This document shows, piece after piece, positions 42,631 through 50,690 of a DNA stretch of 64,000 bases. The first letter of the stretch is position 1, and each line of letters begins with the position of its first letter. Position numbers and translations under genes: made by a program. The notes beneath the pieces are model-generated. The model did no database searches, had not been told where the DNA came from, and saw only the letters and a program-made list of their open reading frames with translations. The stretch lies in contig DASRWI010000016.1 of assembly GCA_035654655.1 (NCBI GenBank), forward strand, positions 124,001-188,000. Direction: 5' to 3'. The DNA is from DASRWI01 sp035654655. Its GTDB lineage: Bacteria > Bacteroidota > Ignavibacteria > Ignavibacteriales > Ignavibacteriaceae.

Positions 42631-43527
42631 TTATTTAATAGTAGTTTTAGTTAATCCTTCTTTTTCCAATTGAAGATTAATTCTTTCAATTATTCCGCCT
42701 TTATTGATAATAAAGCTTACATTTTGTTTTTCATAATCTATTTTGGTTACATATCCTAAATAAACCGGATCTCCCTCAAGCAGTAAGTAAGAATCTCCTT
42801 TTTGATCGGAAAGGAATGCACCTTCAGGAATTAAGGCAAGTAATTTGGCACCTTGAACATCAAGCAAATTGTCAATATTAGGTGGAACTTCCAATCTGAT
42901 CAAAGGATAGAAAGCATCATACAGAATTCCTGATGAAAGGTCATTCTCTTTAAATTCAGTAGTAGAAAATCTATTATTGTTAGAGAAATAAACATCAACA
43001 AGAAAACTATAATTAACCAGATAACGTGGAACATTATCATCATCCATTTCAACCTGGTTAGTTAAAGATGCTTCTTTAACTTTCTTAAGTTCCCTGCTTT
43101 GCTCAATAGAATTTATCATTCTATAAAGCTCGTTGTAGTCACCGCTTCCAGTAACTTTGTATTCATAGAAAAAGAATTCTTTATCAGGTTTCTTTTCCAT
43201 GTATTCAAGATTAATTTTAGTTACACCTGAAAAATCTGCAGCTATGTTATTCATAAAAGTGAAGAAACCAATTTCAGAAATATCCTGAGGTATATTAAAC
43301 TTTCTTGCTGCTAAAATTGAATCAATTTTTTTGATTTTTTCTTTTGCATTATCAAGAGCCAGCAAGAGTTTATTTCTATCAAGATCATTCTTACTTAGTT
43401 CCGTTAACTTTGCAGTCTTATCTTTTACTTTTCCTGCCTGAAAAATGAAAATATATGCGCCACCGGCAATTAAAATAAAGATCAGTAGTGCAACTAAGCT
43501 TAGGGTGCTTTTTACTTTCCTATTCAT
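42631..43527 (-). CDS. PilO-PilP fusion-like pilus alignment protein
   Basis: 298 residues. An N-terminal membrane span (LSLVALLIFILIAGGAYIFIF) and a coiled stretch are followed by a ferredoxin-like PilO region (FFTFMNNIAADFSGVTKINLEY, GDYNELYRMINSIEQSRELKKV). The last ~80 residues (LLDVQGAKLLALIPEGAFLSDQKG, then YLGYVTKIDYEKQNVSFIINKG) look like a small PilP-type beta domain, which in other bacteria is a separate lipoprotein that contacts the secretin. If so, one protein spans inner membrane to PilQ. The call rests on position (after PilM/N, before PilQ) and weak patterns. Confidence 0.6.
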   Translation of the reverse strand: MNRKVKSTLSLVALLIFILIAGGAYIFIFQAGKVKDKTAKLTELSKNDLDRNKLLLALDNAKEKIKKIDSILAARKFNIPQDISEIGFFTFMNNIAADFSGVTKINLEYMEKKPDKEFFFYEYKVTGSGDYNELYRMINSIEQSRELKKVKEASLTNQVEMDDDNVPRYLVNYSFLVDVYFSNNNRFSTTEFKENDLSSGILYDAFYPLIRLEVPPNIDNLLDVQGAKLLALIPEGAFLSDQKGDSYLLLEGDPVYLGYVTKIDYEKQNVSFIINKGGIIERINLQLEKEGLTKTTIK

Positions 43528-43530
43528 AAT

Positions 43531-45072
43531 TTACTTCTGATAACTTGATATGTTAAAAATTATTTTAAATTTATATGCAGTTTTATCTCTTATTTCTTCA
43601 GAGGTTACGCTCTTTAATTCAGCGGTCTTAAAGAAATAAGCAAAATCTGTAAGAACACCTCTTGTCAAAGAAAATCCTTCCAGAACAATTTTACTGTCTT
43701 CAACAACTACTTTGCTTAACCAAACATTTTTTCTTGAACTGAAAAAATTAGAAACATCTTTCAACAAATTATTCCAGACTTCTGTACCAACAGCAACTGA
43801 ATCCAAAATTGTTTGAGTCTGGTCAAATAAACTTATTTTAGTTTCCAATTCAGATATCTGATTAACAATCTCTTTATTTTGGTTAAGTAATATGGTTTTT
43901 TTAGATATCTTTTGGTCCAATTGACTTATTGTATGAGTGTTTTCTAAAGTTTTTGTGGTTACAAATAGTGCTGCTGCAAATAAAACCGGCAGCATAGCAT
44001 AACTATGCCAGCCTAATTGGAAAAGTTTTTGTTCTTCTTTGACGTATTTAGGAAGAAGATTTAATCCGGTAAATATGCCTTCAGCTTCATCATAATATTC
44101 CTGCGCAACAGCAATAGGAACAGAGAATGATGATATAAGTTCTTTTGATTTTGCATCAAGGTCATTTATATCAAGATTATCAAATTCAAGACGGCTTACA
44201 TTAGCCTCAGGGAAGGTACCATAAAATGAAAGAATTAAATTTTCAGAATCATCTTCGCCGCAAACTACTATGTTATCTAATTGAGTAATTCCGCCATTCT
44301 CCATTTCAAGAAGAATTTTTGAGAAGTAAACATCATAAGTATGCAGGTTAGTAGTACCAATATCAATAGTAGAACCGATATGTTTTAATCTTCTGCCCTG
44401 CAAGAAAATTAATTTGCTGTATTCTTTTCCTATATAAACAACTAAAGAATTATCATCTGGAAAGAATTTTTTTCTTTTAGCTGCATAATAAGCAAGAGAT
44501 ACATCTGAACATTTTACTGAAGGAATTTTGTAATATCTTTTACCATTAACGTTAGCGAGGTTATTTATTAATTTAATGCAACCAACTTCACCATTTATAA
44601 CTACGCTAAGTAACGACCTATCAGCAAGTTCAACATAGGCTAAGTTTTCTTTAGGAATGTGAATGTTTTTAGCTCTTGCAATTTCATCAGCAATATTTTC
44701 TGTGATAGTTGCTGATTTTACGGATTTACTTCCTTCATAAACGTGAAAATAAACCTGGGGCTCTGTTATGGCAGGAATAAAATTAAATTCATTTAAGTTA
44801 AATCCTTGTAAGGCAGATTGAACCAGGGATACCCCTGAAATTCCAACCCCGCCCACTGCTGATCTTACGTCAGATTTCGTAGCAACCATTGAAAGTTCAT
44901 CATCATCAAGATTGATTGATGTTAAGGCATCCTCTACGTCAACTTCAGGTTGAACAAAATCCATAGAGGCTGTTCTTAGTACTTTTAGGTTACCATCTTC
45001 TTTGGTAATGACAGCCAGCTTAGTGTCATTTCCTTCACAATAAATACAGACAACAGGTTTTATCTTTTTCAT
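43531..45072 (-). CDS. PilM-PilN fusion-like pilus assembly protein
   Basis: 513 residues. The first ~335 residues resemble the actin-like ATPase fold of PilM (VCIYCEGNDTKLAVI, then SLVVYIGKEYSKLIFLQGRRL and IDNIVVCGED-like pieces). At 336-341 comes GLNLLP, the typical start of PilN (INLLP), followed by a membrane span at about 356-375 (YAMLPVLFAAALFVT), a coiled coil and a ferredoxin-like end (NVWLSKVVVEDSKIVLEGFS). In most pilus systems PilM binds the tip of a separate PilN; here they form one chain. The start overlaps the pilT stop by four bases. Confidence 0.7.
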   Translation of the reverse strand: MKKIKPVVCIYCEGNDTKLAVITKEDGNLKVLRTASMDFVQPEVDVEDALTSINLDDDELSMVATKSDVRSAVGGVGISGVSLVQSALQGFNLNEFNFIPAITEPQVYFHVYEGSKSVKSATITENIADEIARAKNIHIPKENLAYVELADRSLLSVVINGEVGCIKLINNLANVNGKRYYKIPSVKCSDVSLAYYAAKRKKFFPDDNSLVVYIGKEYSKLIFLQGRRLKHIGSTIDIGTTNLHTYDVYFSKILLEMENGGITQLDNIVVCGEDDSENLILSFYGTFPEANVSRLEFDNLDINDLDAKSKELISSFSVPIAVAQEYYDEAEGIFTGLNLLPKYVKEEQKLFQLGWHSYAMLPVLFAAALFVTTKTLENTHTISQLDQKISKKTILLNQNKEIVNQISELETKISLFDQTQTILDSVAVGTEVWNNLLKDVSNFFSSRKNVWLSKVVVEDSKIVLEGFSLTRGVLTDFAYFFKTAELKSVTSEEIRDKTAYKFKIIFNISSYQK

Positions 45073-46295
45073 AATGCACGTAATATTTGATTTATAACTG
45101 TTTTGTTATTTGCGTATGCAACTGCAGTTTCAAGTGTAATTCTCTTTTGTAAATACAAGCGTTTCAAATCTTGTTCCATTGTAATCATACCTTGCGGGCC
45201 CCCCTGGTTAATCATCATGTAAATTTCACCGGTATTATTGTTCTTAATGGCAGCTCTTACGCTTGGTGTAACCACTAAAACTTCTTTAGCCATTACACGT
45301 TTACCATCTACACTTGGTACAAGCTTTTGTGAAACAACTGATGTTAATACATCAGCTAATCTGTTTCTTACTCTTTCCTGTTCAGTAGGATGAATTTCAG
45401 CAATAATTCTATCAATAGATTCAACAGCACTGGAAGTGTGAAGAGTAGAGAAAACTTTATGTCCTGTATCAGTTACTTCAAGCGCAGCCATTATAGTATC
45501 AGGATCTCTCATTTCACCAATAACTATAATGTCAGGATCTTGTCTTAATGATTGAATAACTCCTTCTTTGAAACTAAGAACATCTCTACCAACTTCTCTA
45601 TGTTTTATAATAGATAAGTTTGATTTATGTACGTACTCAATTGGTGATGCAATAATTACAATATGACAAGGGTCTATTTTGTTATGTGAATCTATAATTG
45701 CATCTAATGTAGTTGATTTACCTGAGCCTGTAATTCCGGTTACTAATGATAACCCGAATTTAATATACATATGGCTCATGGTTTTAATAACTGAAGGATG
45801 AAAACCTAATGATTCAAGTGGTCTTACAGTAACATTAATAGCTCTCATATTTAAAGTAAGTGTATCAAGGTCATAGTATGCATCTGCTCTAAATCTTGCA
45901 TCAGTATTTTTTCTTTCATAGCAGAAGCTGTAACTAAAATCCAAATTTCTTTTTTCACCAAGAACTTTGCGCTGATTTATATTCAACAGATTAACGATTA
46001 AAACAGCAGATTCATCATACTTAAATTGAGGCCATTCCTTAACGCGTTCTTTTTTTCCGTGTATTCTTAACCATATAGAACCGCCATTTCCGTATCCACC
46101 CATTTCAATATCAGATGCATCTCTTTCAATCATACTGGTTAAGAGTTTGTTAAGATAACTTCTTAAAGTAACTCTATCTTCTGATGGAAGCTTTTCAATG
46201 TGGTCAAAAATGTAAGTAATTCTATCCGGACCAAAAAGATAAGGTGGAATTGTATTTACAAATTTGGCTAATATATTTTGGACTTCTGTAACCAC
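45069..46295 (-). CDS. pilT: Pilus retraction ATPase, PilT-like
   Basis: 408 residues from GTG 46295, preceded by GAGG. Walker A GITGSGKST (187-195), Asp box SPIEYVHKSN region, Walker B IIVIGEMRDPDT and the His box GHKVFSTLHTSSA identify a PilT-type hexameric ATPase, which depolymerises the pilus. The C-terminus has GPQGMITMEQDLKRLYLQKRI, close to the AIRNLIREGK-type end of PilT. Compared with classic PilT there is an extended N-terminus of about 50 residues. It is followed by the PilM-N fusion and lies 138 bases after pilB. Confidence 0.88.
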   Translation of the reverse strand: MVTEVQNILAKFVNTIPPYLFGPDRITYIFDHIEKLPSEDRVTLRSYLNKLLTSMIERDASDIEMGGYGNGGSIWLRIHGKKERVKEWPQFKYDESAVLIVNLLNINQRKVLGEKRNLDFSYSFCYERKNTDARFRADAYYDLDTLTLNMRAINVTVRPLESLGFHPSVIKTMSHMYIKFGLSLVTGITGSGKSTTLDAIIDSHNKIDPCHIVIIASPIEYVHKSNLSIIKHREVGRDVLSFKEGVIQSLRQDPDIIVIGEMRDPDTIMAALEVTDTGHKVFSTLHTSSAVESIDRIIAEIHPTEQERVRNRLADVLTSVVSQKLVPSVDGKRVMAKEVLVVTPSVRAAIKNNNTGEIYMMINQGGPQGMITMEQDLKRLYLQKRITLETAVAYANNKTVINQILRAL

Positions 46296-46433
46296 TGAAA
46301 AGGACCTCTAATAAAAAATTATTTTACTGTATGTTTTATTTATTATAAGAAAAATCTTTTAGGGAAATTTTTCCGATTTGCTTAATTATCGGAAATATTT
46401 ACTTAATATCAAGCAGAAATTTTTACAAAATTT

Positions 46434-48230
46434 TTAATCTTCTGAAGTACCTGCTATTACTTCTTCAATAGATGTTAATCCTAATTTTACTTTTTCTAAA
46501 CCTGCTTCTCTTAAGCTTAATGAACCATCTCTTTTAGCAATTTTTCTAATTGCTTCTTCATCAACATCATCACCTGATTTAACAATAACCTGTCTAATTT
46601 CTTTAGTTAAATACAATGCTTCATGAATTGCTATACGTCCCTTGTAACCGCTATTATTACATTCATCGCAGCCTTTTGCTTCATATACATTGTAATCTCT
46701 CCATTCTGCAATATTTAATCCAATAGCCTTCATCAATTCTTCATCATAATTTTTAACTTTCTTTTTACACTTAGGACAAAGCTTACGAATCAATCTCTGT
46801 GCCACGATAATGTTGATTGCATATGCAATAAGAAAAGGTTCAATCCCCATTTTAAATAATCTTGCAACTGCACTTGGAGCGTCATTGGTGTGAAGGGTGG
46901 AAAATGTTAAGTGCCCTGTATTTGCAAGTTTAATGGCAGTTTCAGCTGTTTCTTTATCTCTCATTTCACCAACCAGAACAATATCAGGATCGTGTCTTAA
47001 TATGGATCTGATAGCTTGCTCAAAGTTCATCTTATAACCAATCTTTAACTGTCTTGCACCTTCAATAACATATTCAACAGGGTCTTCAACTGTAAGAACA
47101 TTTACAGTTGGGTCAATTACCTGGTACAATGCAGCAACTAATGTGGTTGATTTACCGCTGCCTGTAGGTCCGGTTAATATAACCATTCCCTGAGGTTGAT
47201 TAATTGCTTTTGTAAAAGCTTCACGAGCATAACCTGCCAGACCAAGCTTATCTAAATCTTTAATAACTTTTCTATCATCAAGAATTCTTATTACAACAGA
47301 TTCAAATTTATTTTTCAATTCAGTTCCAACCATAGGAAGTACTGAAACTCTGAATCTGATTATAACACCATCAATCTCTCTTTGAATAAAACCATCCTGA
47401 GCTCTTTCTCTTTCAAAACGGTCCATTCCTCTTGCCCTGTCTTTAACGACCGCAATAACAGCTTCAGGTAATGTTGAATCCTGTATATGCCAGGACTGAA
47501 GATTGCCATCAACTCTCATTAATATTTCTGTGCGGTTATTACTTCGAGGAATGAAGTGAATATCACTTGCTCCCTTTCTAACACCTTCAACTAAAGCACC
47601 TTCAACAAGATTGATAAGTGCACTCTTGTTTATCTCTGCATTTAACTCATCTTCATCTAATCCAATTTCATCATTCTCGGTAAACTCAGATACCTGAGCT
47701 TCTTCCATCATCTTTAAGAAAAGATTTTCAGGAGGAAAAATAATATTGATTAATTTTTCATAATCTTTTTTCTTGATATAAATAATTTCATACTTCTTAG
47801 CATTCAAACCGAATGCAACCTTGGGTATGCTTCTATCAGTAGGGTCAGTAGCAGCAATAATTAACTTATCTTTTATTCGTTCATCATACATAAAAGGAAT
47901 AATGCAGTGTTGAAGCATATCGTTCTTTAATGCTTCTCCGCTGCCTTCCATTATATGGCGAATTGAATCTAATTTAGATTGAGGTATATCCTCTATTTTT
48001 ATATCAAGTTCTCTAAACGCATAAAGTATTGCTACTTCTTTGAAAATAAGATCGTGGTCAAATTTAAAATCTTGAACTAATATCTGAGCTAAATTTCTTT
48101 TTACTTTATTCCTGTCCTGAAGCTTTGAAATCATTGCTTTTTCCAAAGTGCTTCCATCTATTATCCCTTTTTTGAATAAGAGATAACCAATCTTATCAGT
48201 CATTTCAACAGGACTATCTATACTATTCAT
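46434..48230 (-). CDS. pilB: Pilus extension ATPase, PilB/GspE-like
   Basis: 598 residues. The N-terminal MshEN/GspE-N domain spans about 1-160, then the ATPase core: TGPTGSGKSTTL (Walker A, Lys360), VEDPVEYVIEGARQLKI, DPDIVLVGEMRDKETAETA (Walker B) and TGHLTFSTLHTNDAPSA. A zinc-binding insertion CPKC and CDEC (about 505-560) is typical of PilB and GspE. It powers pilin polymerisation at the inner membrane. The start overlaps the pilC stop by four bases, so translation is coupled. Confidence 0.92.
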   Translation of the reverse strand: MNSIDSPVEMTDKIGYLLFKKGIIDGSTLEKAMISKLQDRNKVKRNLAQILVQDFKFDHDLIFKEVAILYAFRELDIKIEDIPQSKLDSIRHIMEGSGEALKNDMLQHCIIPFMYDERIKDKLIIAATDPTDRSIPKVAFGLNAKKYEIIYIKKKDYEKLINIIFPPENLFLKMMEEAQVSEFTENDEIGLDEDELNAEINKSALINLVEGALVEGVRKGASDIHFIPRSNNRTEILMRVDGNLQSWHIQDSTLPEAVIAVVKDRARGMDRFERERAQDGFIQREIDGVIIRFRVSVLPMVGTELKNKFESVVIRILDDRKVIKDLDKLGLAGYAREAFTKAINQPQGMVILTGPTGSGKSTTLVAALYQVIDPTVNVLTVEDPVEYVIEGARQLKIGYKMNFEQAIRSILRHDPDIVLVGEMRDKETAETAIKLANTGHLTFSTLHTNDAPSAVARLFKMGIEPFLIAYAINIIVAQRLIRKLCPKCKKKVKNYDEELMKAIGLNIAEWRDYNVYEAKGCDECNNSGYKGRIAIHEALYLTKEIRQVIVKSGDDVDEEAIRKIAKRDGSLSLREAGLEKVKLGLTSIEEVIAGTSED

Positions 48231-49603
48231 GCATAATTTCTTTCAATTGGTGCAGGAGAATTATATGCCCCAGGAGTTTTAGGTCTTACTGTTGCAGTTT
48301 CTGCTGATACCAATGTTAAGGCAATCATTACAACCATAATTATCATTGCTATAACCACCTGGATAAGTTCAATAACATTTTTAAGTCTGTAGACAGTTTC
48401 GCTCTCATAATAATTAGCCAACTGCAATGAAGTATTTTTAATTGTTCCAGTTTCTTCACCTGAGTGCATACGTGACAATGCAGTTTCAGTAAACACACCG
48501 CTGGCAGTAAAAGCTTCAGTTATTCCCGCACCTCTTTTAACCATAAGAGGAATAGCAATATTTTTTATTCTATCTTCAAAATATCTGTTACCAGCAGCTT
48601 CAGCAGCTATTCTAATTGGTTCAATGCTTTCTGCAGAGCCGCTATATAAAGTATAGAATACACGGGCAAAAACTTCTATAGTTGTCTTATGAATCAAAGA
48701 GCCAACTACAGGTACTCTCAACAAGTACTTATCAAATACAAGTCCACCCTTTTTTGTTTTTTGATATCGCCATAAAGCTATAACAGGACCAAACATAACG
48801 ATAGCCAATGGAATTGGATTCCCTACCAGGAAGTCACTTATCTTTAACGTAAATGCTGTCATTGGTGGAAGGTCAATTCCGAATTTAACAAACAACTTTG
48901 CTGTCTCAGGGAAGATGTATGCTACATAAAAAATTACTGCCAACATTAACACAAAAATTGTAACAGCAGGAGTAATTAATGCGCTGCGCATATTCTTTTT
49001 GAACTCCTGGCGTCTCTCAAGAAACTTTGCTGTTGCTTTATAAATTTCAGACATATTACCGCTCTTTGAAGCTAACCCTAACATATAAGCGGTGAATTTT
49101 CCGAATATGGATTGATACTTTAAAAAGGTTGCTTCACTATCAGCACCTTTTTTAAGTTCATTATTAATTTCTTTTAATGTTTCTTTGAGGGATTTATTTT
49201 GTGTATCGTTGATAAGAAGAGTTAAAATTTCACCATAAGATAATTTCTGCTCAAGAAGCTCTGAACTAATTTTAACAAAGGTAACTATTTCCGTTTGAGG
49301 TGGTTTTGTATTAAAATTTAACAACTTTTTGTTAACAGATAATACCTCATAACCCATTCGATTTAAGGCTTCCTGAACTTCTTTTTTAGTGAATGCCCTT
49401 TGTTCACCGCGTAAAGGTTTTTCTTTTCCTTTACGAACCCTGTACATAAAAGTTGTTTTGTTTTCAATATTAACAACTTTTAATTGATTTTTTTCGGCAA
49501 GACGATGGATTTTCTTTTTGCCTTCAGAAATACTTTCTGCAGACATTGAGCCGGTTAAAACTTGTCCGTTAGTTTTTTGCGCTGTAAATCTAAATTCTAT
49601 CAT
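48227..49603 (-). CDS. pilC: Pilus inner-membrane platform protein, PilC/GspF-like
   Basis: 458 residues. The C-terminal two thirds show the duplicated GspF domain: FVKISSELLEQKLSYGEILTLL with a following span (ITPAVTIFVLMLAVIFYVAYIFP), and the second copy FARVFYTLYSGSAESIEPIRI with SRMHSGEETGTIKNTS and a last span (LIQVVIAMIIMVVMIALTLV). The first ~110 residues are an extra N-terminal domain (AQKTNGQVLTGSMSAESISE) seen in many PilC proteins. It anchors PilB and PilT. It is second in the operon after the pilin, from which it is separated by a terminator and 199 bases. Confidence 0.9.
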   Translation of the reverse strand: MIEFRFTAQKTNGQVLTGSMSAESISEGKKKIHRLAEKNQLKVVNIENKTTFMYRVRKGKEKPLRGEQRAFTKKEVQEALNRMGYEVLSVNKKLLNFNTKPPQTEIVTFVKISSELLEQKLSYGEILTLLINDTQNKSLKETLKEINNELKKGADSEATFLKYQSIFGKFTAYMLGLASKSGNMSEIYKATAKFLERRQEFKKNMRSALITPAVTIFVLMLAVIFYVAYIFPETAKLFVKFGIDLPPMTAFTLKISDFLVGNPIPLAIVMFGPVIALWRYQKTKKGGLVFDKYLLRVPVVGSLIHKTTIEVFARVFYTLYSGSAESIEPIRIAAEAAGNRYFEDRIKNIAIPLMVKRGAGITEAFTASGVFTETALSRMHSGEETGTIKNTSLQLANYYESETVYRLKNVIELIQVVIAMIIMVVMIALTLVSAETATVRPKTPGAYNSPAPIERNYA

Positions 49604-49764
49604 AATATTTTCTTAATGGTTTAGACATTATTAATCCAAAATCGAGCCAAAATTAAATTTACATTTTAAAATCCCCAAAAAGGATTTTATTTTAAAGATT
49701 ATTTTTGAGATTAAGACACTAAAAAAAGCAGCAACTGAAAAGAAAGAATATTAAAAACAAAAAA

Positions 49765-49789
49765 AAGGGTTGGTTAAAAACCAACCCTT
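49765..49789 (-). terminator. Terminator after the pilin-like gene
   Basis: Stem AAGGGTTGGTT (49765-49775) with AACCAACCCTT (49779-49789); on the minus strand followed by TTTTTTTTGTTTTT. It should let the pilin gene be expressed far above the machine genes, with leakage into pilC. Confidence 0.88.
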
Positions 49790-49802
49790 AAGAAAAAATA
49801 TC

Positions 49803-50192
49803 TTAGTGAACCTTTGTTAAAGTTACTACACCTTTAGTATTAACAACTCCGGTGTATTCAACTAAGGAACCATCTGTAGATAATTCAGTTCCTTTCGCAT
49901 CAAAAGTAATTCCAGTAGCATTACCAGCAACAGAAATTGAGAAGATACCATTAGCTGTTGTATCTAATTCAGTAGGAAGAGCAAAATTTGTGAATGCATT
50001 TCCACCACCACCCATTGAAGTTGGTTTTTTGTAATATTCTACTGCTAAAGAAGCTAAATGGTTTATATCACTTACAACTGCATCTCTGTTTGCCTGAACT
50101 GAACTTGAGTTGAATAATTGAATACCAACTACGATTGCGATACCAACTACGATAACGCCTAAAACGATAAGTAAAAGTTGTTGTTGACCCAT
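49803..50192 (-). CDS. Pilin-like protein with an unusually short leader
   Basis: 129 residues starting MGQQQLLLIVLGVIVVGIAIVVG; AGGAG lies about twelve bases before the ATG. The long N-terminal hydrophobic helix followed by SVQANRDAVVSDINHLASLAVEYYKK and a beta-rich Gly-containing domain is the shape of a type IV pilin. But there is no basic leader: only Met-Gly precedes the helix, and position five after Gly is Leu, not the usual Glu. It is placed first in the pilus locus with its own terminator, so it is probably the major subunit. Whether a prepilin peptidase cuts after Gly2 is unknown. No peptidase gene is in the window. Confidence 0.65.
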   Translation of the reverse strand: MGQQQLLLIVLGVIVVGIAIVVGIQLFNSSSVQANRDAVVSDINHLASLAVEYYKKPTSMGGGGNAFTNFALPTELDTTANGIFSISVAGNATGITFDAKGTELSTDGSLVEYTGVVNTKGVVTLTKVH

Positions 50193-50690
50193 TGTAAAGA
50201 TCTCCTATATATTTGTTATTGAAATTTGTGAACCATTTACGATAAAAAAGTACTTTAATTGTATCCTAAACTGTGCCAATTCTATTTTTCTTTATTTTTT
50301 ATGTTTTTTTAAACTTTTTTTGATAGGAGGAAATTTTTACCTGTGAATATTACTAATTAGTGCTTTGTATTACAGACAAACTATTTTTATAGTTAAATAT
50401 AATATTTATAATATGTTATGTCAATATGTTTAAAGTTAAATTTTAAATAAAAAGAAATTATTACAAAAAAGGTAACTTTTACATTTGATTAAATTTTGAA
50501 GGGTTTTAGCATAATTCTATTAGCTAAATTTGATTACTGTTCAATATTAACCATTTAAATAAAAACCAATAGAACCTCTTAATGAATAAATATTCATTAA
50601 TCTTTTTGTACGATCCCTCGATATAAAAGTATCTATACTTATTTTTTTTTATATTTAAAGATTATTTTCACATTTTAATATTTGATTGCA
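50193..50690. other. Intergenic region between pilin-like gene and valS
   Basis: About 500 bases, very AT-rich, divergent promoters expected but none matches the TTG-N20-TAnnTTTG pattern exactly. A perfect inverted repeat TTAATGAATA/TATTCATTAA (50579-50600, two-base centre) could be an operator upstream of valS. No ORF is credible. Confidence 0.5.

Noticed and set aside
50262..50281. TTGGCAC box resembling a sigma-54 -24 element upstream of the pilin gene
   Set aside because: The -12 element at the correct distance reads AGGA rather than TTGC; no sigma-54 activator is in the window.
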